A stretch of DNA of 64,000 nucleotides from Euphorbia lathyris (lineage: Eukaryota; Streptophyta; Magnoliopsida; Malpighiales; Euphorbiaceae): NCBI RefSeq assembly GCF_963576675.1, contig NC_088919.1, positions 47,266,501-47,330,500 on the forward strand, read 5' to 3'. A model generated the notes under the pieces. The model saw only the letters and a list, made by a program, of their open reading frames with translations. It was not told the DNA's origin and did not search any database. A program made the translations under genes and the position numbers. Each line of letters starts with the position of its first letter. The stretch's first letter is position 1. This document shows positions 57,776 through 64,000 of the stretch, in pieces.

Positions 57776-58140
57776 AGCTCTTTGCGGCGGATAGTATTCA
57801 AGTTTCGCTAATTGAGGCGTTAACTCTCCGTGACGCGATATACTGGGTAGTTTCACTCCACTTTCATAATGTTCAGTTTGAAACGGATGCCAAATAATTG
57901 GTGGATCGCATTTCAACAAAGGTCCATAATATTACTGGATATGGGTTTGTTATAGAAGAAATTCGAGATTTGTTATTTATCCGGCGAGATTGATATGTGG
58001 CTTTTGTCCTTAGATTAGCGAATGATGTGGCTCATTCAATGACTCGTCATTCTCGTTCCAATGTTAATTTCTTTAGTGATGTTGTTGCTCCTAGTTATTT
58101 AGATAAAGCTCTTTGTATTTGCAATGTTTCTATTTCTTAA
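57776..58140 (+). pseudogene. LINE RNase H domain remnant
   Basis: Reads LFAADSIQVSLIEALTLRDA, HNVQFETDAK, then TAA, LVDRISTKV, YGFVIEEIRDLLFIRRD, TGA, and ANDVAHSMTRHSRSNVNFF, ending in two stops before the poly-A. This is the plant LINE RNase H end with two in-frame stops. Confidence 0.75.
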
Positions 58141-58455
58141 TAATAGTCGTTTTTTCTCAAAAAAAAAAAAAAATCCAATACAAAAACGATATCTTACATT
58201 AAGATACTAATGCAACCACTTTAAAATATTGAAATAATATTATAAATACACCGATATAAATCAAAATTAGGAACTGTGAAGGGGGTAAAACAAGCGCTAT
58301 TCAGTGGTAGAGCCGGCAGCCGGGGGGATAGAGCCTCTCGAGTTCTGGGGTAGATTCGTCACTACTCATAGCTAATTTAGAACAAAAATCAGCTAATATA
58401 TACCCGTTGTGGGGTAGATCCATCACTCCTCGTAGCTAATTTAGAAAAAAATCAG

Positions 58456-58657
58456 TTAATATCTACCCGTAAACAAACAGAGCATAGTTGATGAGTGCAT
58501 GTGAAATTGTAGCTCTAAATCATCTTCATCCCAGTTCTCAGTCTCTTCTGCTTCTTGGATGGTCTCGAGGAGGACAGGAGAAATGGAGATCTTATTCATA
58601 GAAATGAAAAGAGAAGGTACTACTTCATTCCAACTTCTTGAAATTGAAGCATTATTT
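58456..58657 (-). pseudogene. Second copy of the duplicated small ORF, 5' end replaced by element F LTR
   Basis: Matches 45974-46186 from ASISRSWNEVV onward and keeps the stop. Its original start is lost where the LTR of element F begins at 58660; the open frame now runs on into LTR sequence up to 58755. Confidence 0.5.
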
Positions 58658-58659
58658 GC

Positions 58660-59170
58660 TGATAACTTGCCGGATCCGATTTGATATTCCCTGCCGGAGT
58701 TACCTGCAAAATAGAACCGGAGACAGGATCTCCGGGAAAACTCTCCGACGATCAAGTCAGTTTTTGTAAGAGGGTTGGTAATTTGACAATAATATTGTAG
58801 GGCAAAAAATGTGAACGTACCTTTTTCCCTTGTTCTTAAGGCCTTTTATAGGTGTTTTTTAGGTAACCGCCGAGGGCGGTTACTCCTTAGTGGGCCACGT
58901 TCTGAGGGCGGTTCCCCCTTTTTAGGCCATGTCCCTTTCGTGGCTTTCATGGCAACGAACGTGGTTCTGAGTGGGAGTCTTGATGCTCCGTTTAGGAATT
59001 CGGGGCGGTTACTTGCTTCACCCGTTTCCGCTTATTCGGGTCCCATTCGGGGCGGTTACTCGCTGCGCCCGCTTCCTTTATTCGGGTCCAATCCGATCTT
59101 AGACCATGGGTCTAAGTATGGGCTGGGCCTGCGAAATGAATATGACCCGGTTTAGCCTCGCGGGTCATCA
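58660..59170 (-). repeat. 3' LTR of element F (511 bp)
   Basis: Starts TGATAACTTGCC, breaks into duplication copy 2, and ends GGGTCATCA next to the polypurine tract. A minus-strand TATAAAAGGC box lies at 58841-58850. The paired LTR is off-window. Confidence 0.85.
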
Positions 59171-59186
59171 CATGCCTCCCCTTTAG
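59171..59186 (-). other. Polypurine tract of element F
   Basis: Minus strand CTAAAGGGGAGGCATG directly upstream of the LTR. Confidence 0.85.
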
Positions 59187-59425
59187 TTTGATACAAGAGC
59201 CCTTTAGGGTCTGTTCATAGGGGACGCTTCGTTTTTGCTTGTCTATTCAAAATTCAAAAACTTGTGAATTTTTCCTCTTTCGTTATTTCTTTTCCGGCGT
59301 CATCTTTTCCGGCGTTGACCTCTTATTTCCGTCACTTCTCTGTGTTGTCTTTCCCATGTAAGTTTTCCTCTTCATAACTTGTACCTTGTTCGGCTTTGTA
59401 CTTCTGTTTATTTCTTTTCCTCAAC

Positions 59426-61751
59426 ATGTCGAACCCCGACCTCGACTTCGCACCGTTCGATGAGAACTACGTCCGCGAGGTTTCTCATGAAGTTGATGAG
59501 ATGGTTGATGAAGTTTCAACCAGTTATCATGGGTCTGATTCCCACCCCGCTGACTTCCTCCATCTGGCGAATACAACCGACGAGGGTCTAGATTTTGACC
59601 CTAAGAAGTTGATTCCGCCACCTGTCCCAACCCCCCGTTTGTTACCAAAGAGGGACAGGTCGGGAAGCCTAGTTTGTCGCGAGACCATTGAGGATTTGCG
59701 GGTGCAATATCCTTGGCTCCAAGGTCTCGAGACCATCATTCCCGGGGAGGATAGAGGACCGGGCGATTACCCAAAGGGGTATTTCACCATTTTCGTCGCC
59801 CAAATTATCTGCGGCTTCACTTATCCGCTGGCGGATGAGATTGCTTCCGTCCTCGGCGGTTACGGAATCGCACCCGGGCAGTTACATCCAAATGGATGGG
59901 CCGACTTGACCCTAGATAAATTTCTGGCGGATTGTTTGGAGGTTCCTTTCTCGCTCAAAATTTTCTCCAAGCATCATCATTTCAAGAGTCCGGCGGGATA
60001 TTTCACTTTCATCCGCCAGAGCGGATACTATGGTTTTGACGAGAAGCTGAACAAGATCCGCGAGTGGGATCGCTCTTACTTTTTTATCAAGTTTAATGAG
60101 GGAAATCTGAACTTCCTTCGCCGTTGGGGCCGGCCCAATTTGAAGAGTTTGAACTTCGGTTACCCCAGCAAGGAAGAATCCACTGTCATCGAGTTCCTGA
60201 AGAGTACCCCTCCTTTTGTATGGACATATGATCAGGCCTTCCATATGCTAAGGATCCGAGTAGTGATTGCCTACCGCAAGGGGGATCGCGTGGTCTATAT
60301 CCCTTATCGCGTTTTTGTACAAGGTACTTTTTATTTCCAAGTTGATGATTTCTTTTAACCCTTTGCAGGGGTGATCCTTTATCTCAAATCGCTGCAGATC
60401 GGGAGGCTAAAGCCCTAGCGAGAAGGAAGAAGCGGATGGCGGGAACCGCTTCCGTTGTAGGGGCGGATTCTTCTGGAGGAACGATTCCTTCCATTGAGGC
60501 GGCTTCTCCTGTAAGGGCCTCCGTTTCACAAGGTCCCGCTTCTGCCTCCGAGGATCTTCCTTTGACGAGGAAGCGGAAGATAAGTGCGGATACAGAGTCT
60601 TCTCGTCCCAAGAAGAAGAACACCTCCGTGTCCCTTACTGTTGGCGGTACACCCGTATCCGCCTCATCCAAAGGAAAGAGCAGTACCCCAATTCACGAGG
60701 TATCTTGATCTATTCCCTCTTTCTATATTGCTACTTTTTTCCTCATGAGCTATCTGCTGTTCTCTTGATATTTTTCTTTACACCTTTGCAGCCAATTCCC
60801 GACATCAGCGGATGGTGGACTAGGACCTTTAGCATGGCCGTGAGTTTTTCTTGCAAGGACATTGTCTCTTCCATATGCAATGTCCTCGGGCGGCTTCCCT
60901 CTGCTTCCCGTGTGCGCGAACAAGTACCGCTCCCTACCGCTGTGGAGGGGATCGAGAAGCGTTCTGTAGAGGTATATTGTTGCTTGTCATTCTCTTTCAA
61001 GGATCTTGCGTCCATTGTAACCGCCTATTTCTATTCGCCCTTTTTTATTCGTGAGCCGTCTTATATGAAGATTATCAATTTCGCTGAGGGCATTCTCCGA
61101 AGGGATGCCGAGCGAGCCAAGGAGTTGGAAGGTCTTGGTACTGAATTGGCGACTCAGAAGTCGCTTTATGATGATGTCCAAGGGAAGGTGAAGGTCCTAG
61201 AAGGCGCCCTTCAGAAGGCTGTGAGCGAGAAGGAGGAGGCTCTTAAATCTCTTCAGGCTAAGTTCGATGAGCTGCGAAAGGCCCTCGATGATCTAGCTGA
61301 TTCTAAGGAGACACAAAAGAAGAGGGCTGAGGAAATTCTGGCTGAAGACGGTGCCCGCATCTACTGGTATGGGGAGCGGATTCATGCCGCTTATGAGCAT
61401 GGACATCAGGGTCTCGTACTTAACCGCCCCAAGGTTCCCATCCCTGAAAAGGATTTAACTGAGAAGTGGGACAAGCTGGAAGCCGAGGATGCTGATATGG
61501 ATGAGGTGCTCCTCTTAGATTGGAAGAGTTTTCAGGAATCTCCAATTATCGGCGAGATCCCTACCCGGAATGCGAAAGAAGGGGCACCGCAGGACATCTC
61601 TCAGCCCGAGCAAGAGGTACCGCCCTCTGAAGCAGTTATTGATTCGAGGGTTGAGGATTCGCTTGAAGTAGATCCGCCCACTGGAGGAGATGAGGGAGTC
61701 GCTGGAGGCGAGGAAAGCAATAGGGGTGAAGGAGAGGAAGCTGTAGCATAG
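59426..61751 (+). CDS. Extra antisense gene of element F (Transposase_28-like domain and coiled coil), four exons
   Basis: Start MSNPDLDFAPFDENY. Exon 1 (59426-60323) has the family core: YPWLQGLETIIPGE, GFTYPLADEIASVLGGYG, QLHPNGWADLTLDKF, AGYFTFIRQSGYYGFD. GT at 60324 / AG at 60368, GT at 60700 / AG at 60791, and GT at 60972 / AG at 61055 mark introns at the same places as in element C. Exon 2 is basic (RKKRMAG; RKRKISADTESSRPKKK, nuclear-signal-like), exon 3 has PIPDISGWWTRTF, and exon 4 is a long coiled coil (VKVLEGALQKAVSEKEEALK) with an acidic tail. No stop was seen in the exons. The first junction leaves a phase mismatch as simple GT-AG, so its exact splice site is open. Function unknown. 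Confidence 0.78.
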
Positions 61752-62328
61752 TTTAATTTATATTTGGACTTTTTGTATGTAACAAACTGCCCGTATATAT
61801 TAATTTTCACTTGCCGCTTTGCCTATACGTGCGATTATTGTCACTTTATTTTCATGTATGATCCTTGCCTTTTGCCGACTTCATACTTGTAATTCTTCAT
61901 AGTAATTTTTGCTTTCGCTAGGGTGGCCAAACCCTTTTTGCAATTTTTGAGTACTCGTTTATTCGCTTAATTTTATGCCTTACTCTATTATTTTTCTTTC
62001 GAAAATAATATAATCATAAGGTTAATCATAAGGTTTTGCGAGTGATGCGTAATCATGCATCCGCCTTTCTTTAATAGGCAACACATTTATGTGTTTTTAA
62101 GAACAATCCGCATTCGGACGTAACATATTGAATAAATGTAATAATTGAATACCTTTATTGATAAAGAGAAAAGGTTTATTACATAGGTACACCAACTGTG
62201 TGGGATCAAAGCCTCATTAAAACCTTTTATCAGAAAACCCAATGGGAAAAACTCATAAAAGGAAAAAGAGTACTCGTCATTTCCTCGAACTACTCGGCCT
62301 TTTTATATAGGCGTAGATTCTCTAGATT
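61752..62328. other. Intergenic stretch between convergent extra gene and pol in element F
   Basis: Contains the 3' untranslated ends of both strands' genes. 62215-62275 (AAAACCTTTTATCAGAAAAC, GGAAAAAGAGTACTC) is shared with element C at 16910-16975 in the same orientation, so it is a conserved element segment. No separate gene seen. Confidence 0.6.
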
Positions 62329-64000
62329 CTAGGTGCGCGGGAGCTTCTTTCCGCTCATTTCTTCTATTTCAAAAGTGGCTGGTCCCAGCTTCTTGGATAC
62401 TTTGTATGGTCCGATCCAGTTGACGCCCAGCTTGCCTTTGCCATCTCTGGATTGTATTTTATCCGCTTTTTTCAAGACCAAGTCGTTCTCATTGATTATT
62501 ACTTTTCGCACTCTTCTGTCATGATATTTCTTGATTCTATTGCGGTACACTGCCATTCGCATGTAAGCTTTTTCTCTTCGTTCCTCCACATAATCCAAAG
62601 CATCTCTAATGTTGATAGGATTTTGTGTGTCGCAATAATAAATTATCCGATATGTGGGCGACTTGATTTCAACAGGTAGGACTGCTTCGGCTCCATAAAC
62701 TAGCGAGAAAGGTGTTTCGCCTGTTGCTGCCTTTACAAAGGTTCTGTATGCCCACAACATATGGGGTATCTCATCCGCCCAACCTGTTTTTTTGTCTCCT
62801 AGCCGCTTCTTGATGCCTTGAATCATGGCCCTGTTGGTAACCTCCGTCATACCATTCGATTGGGGATGGTTTACGGAAGAAAAATGATTTTTGATCCCCA
62901 TGCTTTCGCAGTATGCTTTGAACTTGGCACAGTTGAACTGGGTGCCATTGTCGGTTATGAGCTTTTGCGGGATTCCAAATCGCATGATAATGTTCTCTCG
63001 TAAGAACTCGATCATTCGCTCAGGTGTTTGTGCGGTTACTGCCTCCGCTTCTACCCATTTGCTGAAGTGGTCAACTGCGACTATCAAGTACTTCCTTTTC
63101 TTTGTCATTTCTGGGAATGGGCCCACTATATCGATTCCCCATGTTGCGAATGGCCACGCCGTCATTATAGCGATTTGTTCGGCTCCGGGAACATGCTTTT
63201 CATTCGCATGTATTTGACAATTGTGACATTCCGCAACCATCTTCTGAGAATCTTCCACCACCTTGGGCCAGTAGTATCCCATCAGTTTGACCTTTCTTGC
63301 CAACGCCGCCGAAGCTTCGTGCGCGCCACAAATTCCTTCATGTAGTTCTCGCAGCACGTAGTCTCCTTCGTTGCGACTAATGCATTTCAACCATGGACAT
63401 GTGTACGATTTTCGATACAAAGTTCCATCCCGAACTGAGTATCGAGCTGACTGCCCAATTAGCTTTCTGGCTAAGCTCTTATCAACCGGTAAATCTCCCT
63501 GCTCCAGATATTGGCGGATGGGCATCCGCCAATCTTCATCGTCTTCCAGTTCTTCGATGACCATAATCTGATCAACCTCGAATGCTGGTGCCGATTTTAT
63601 TTCCAAATTGCATGCCTTTTGACTCCATGGTTCTCTACTTGTCGCTGCTTTTGCCAATTCGTCAGCCTTTGCATTTTGGCCTCGCGGAACATGCACCATC
63701 TCCCAAACGACTCCCTTGTGCGTTAACTCTTGTGTCAATCTGCCGACCACCTGATGGTATTTTACTAGCTCCTCCTGTTTCACCAGATAATTTTTTGTGA
63801 TCTGGTTTATCATGAGTTTGGAATCGCTGTAGATTACCACCCTTTCTGGGGTGAGTTCATTGAGCAACTTCAATCCGCATATCATTGTTTCGTACTCTGC
63901 GGCGTTATTTGTAGTTTTGAAAGTTAATTTTGCTGCATAGCATAGGCGAATAACCTCCGGGCCCTTGATGACGACTCCCAGCCCAGCTCCATCTGTAGAT
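62329..64000 (-). CDS. Element F pol: archaeal-type RNase H and integrase (partial)
   Basis: 518 open codons from 63885, with coding continuing toward the right edge (AAEYE-like codons near 63900 and a DGAG-like region at the edge). RNase H: VVIYSDSKLMINQI, GQNAKADELAKAAT. Integrase: zinc finger LHEGICGAHEAS and CHNCQIHANE; first Asp in WGIDIVGPFPEMTK; second in TDNGTQFNCAKF; Glu in HPQSNGMTEVTNRAM; C-terminal GKLGVNWIGPYKVSKK. The frame ends GKKLPRT-TAG, where element C has Trp and 12 more residues, so only the tail is lost. All integrase catalytic residues are present. Confidence 0.9.
   Translation of the reverse strand, partial: STDGAGLGVVIKGPEVIRLCYAAKLTFKTTNNAAEYETMICGLKLLNELTPERVVIYSDSKLMINQITKNYLVKQEELVKYHQVVGRLTQELTHKGVVWEMVHVPRGQNAKADELAKAATSREPWSQKACNLEIKSAPAFEVDQIMVIEELEDDEDWRMPIRQYLEQGDLPVDKSLARKLIGQSARYSVRDGTLYRKSYTCPWLKCISRNEGDYVLRELHEGICGAHEASAALARKVKLMGYYWPKVVEDSQKMVAECHNCQIHANEKHVPGAEQIAIMTAWPFATWGIDIVGPFPEMTKKRKYLIVAVDHFSKWVEAEAVTAQTPERMIEFLRENIIMRFGIPQKLITDNGTQFNCAKFKAYCESMGIKNHFSSVNHPQSNGMTEVTNRAMIQGIKKRLGDKKTGWADEIPHMLWAYRTFVKAATGETPFSLVYGAEAVLPVEIKSPTYRIIYYCDTQNPINIRDALDYVEERREKAYMRMAVYRNRIKKYHDRRVRKVIINENDLVLKKADKIQSRDGKGKLGVNWIGPYKVSKKLGPATFEIEEMSGKKLPRT

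Larger units (their letters stand above)
55882..58184 (+). mobile_element. LINE-2: decayed LINE insertion with tandem repeats
   Basis: Body 55894-58172, ending in a poly-A run (58159-58172), flanked by ACCCATTACAAA (55882-55893) and ATCCAATACAAA (58173-58184); the uninterrupted site is seen in duplication copy 1 near 45789. The 3' end codes for RNase H. The middle holds a 477-bp tandem repeat. Much of 55894-56500 is AT-rich with no gene visible. Confidence 0.75.
55129..58659. repeat. Direct duplication, copy 2 (interrupted by LINE-2, cut by element F)
   Basis: Resembles 45003-46200. LINE-2 splits it at about 55893/58173 and the LTR of element F begins inside it at 58660. An extra 80-bp local tandem duplication (GGGGTAGATYC..CTAATTTAGAA) is present at 58340-58450. 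Confidence 0.85.
58660..64000 (-). mobile_element. Element F: Tat-type Ty3/gypsy retrotransposon, 5' part off-window
   Basis: Shows 3' LTR (58660-59170), polypurine tract, extra plus-strand gene (59426-61751), and the end of pol (63885-62329) with archaeal RNase H and integrase. Same lineage as element C. All coding pieces are open except for the last codons of integrase, so this is the best-preserved retrotransposon of the window. Confidence 0.93.

Overview
The window is plant nuclear DNA, most likely from a eudicot. Nearly all of it is transposable elements (TEs) of plant lineages: Athila- and Tat-type Ty3/gypsy retrotransposons, a Mutator-like element (MULE) with FAR1-type transposase and Ulp1-like genes, hAT elements, L1-type LINEs and MITEs. 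Coding regions are broken by introns or decay, and there are no operons, Shine-Dalgarno sites or rRNA. I cannot name the species. I found no confident intact host gene; the only host-like candidate is a duplicated 70-aa ORF.

Left block, 1-27,410, minus-strand Ty3/gypsy elements nested in one another. Element A (1-6757) is a decayed Athila-like element cut by the window edge, with an LTR at 4938-6757. Element B (6758-27,410) is an old Tat-type element. Element C (13,332-23,282) is a complete 9951-bp Tat-type element inserted inside B's gag-pro, with 481-bp LTRs and a perfect 5-bp target duplication GTCTT. B's reading frame is continuous across the site once C and one GTCTT are discounted. B's 3' LTR is not seen, probably because A inserted there and the rest lies off-window.

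Middle block, 27,452-43,830: element D, a Kaonashi-type MULE of about 16.4 kb. It has degenerate terminal inverted repeats, a plus-strand gene with two Ulp1/C48-like segments, a small plus-strand ORF with its own TATA box, and a minus-strand FAR1/MULE transposase with its DDE residues and SWIM motif present. Its introns and spacers carry a 22-bp repeat that keeps one orientation across genes of both directions. A hAT element (34,259-39,008, TSD CTCACAAC) sits in D, and a 5'-truncated LINE with a 721-codon open frame (36,470-38,688) sits in that hAT.

Right-middle block, 43,831-58,659: AT-rich DNA with MITEs, a second hAT family (50,113-54,914, TSD GTTGTACA) that contains a relative of the first hAT and two sister MITEs, and a direct duplication (45,003-46,200 and 55,129-58,659) carrying the small ORF. 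The second copy is interrupted by a LINE (55,894-58,172).

Right end, 58,660-64,000: element F, another minus-strand Tat-type element, the best preserved in the window, running off the right edge. Elements B, C and F each carry an extra spliced gene on the strand opposite gag-pol, between pol and the 3' LTR. C and F share its domain and splice-site positions, so the extra gene and pol are transcribed towards each other.
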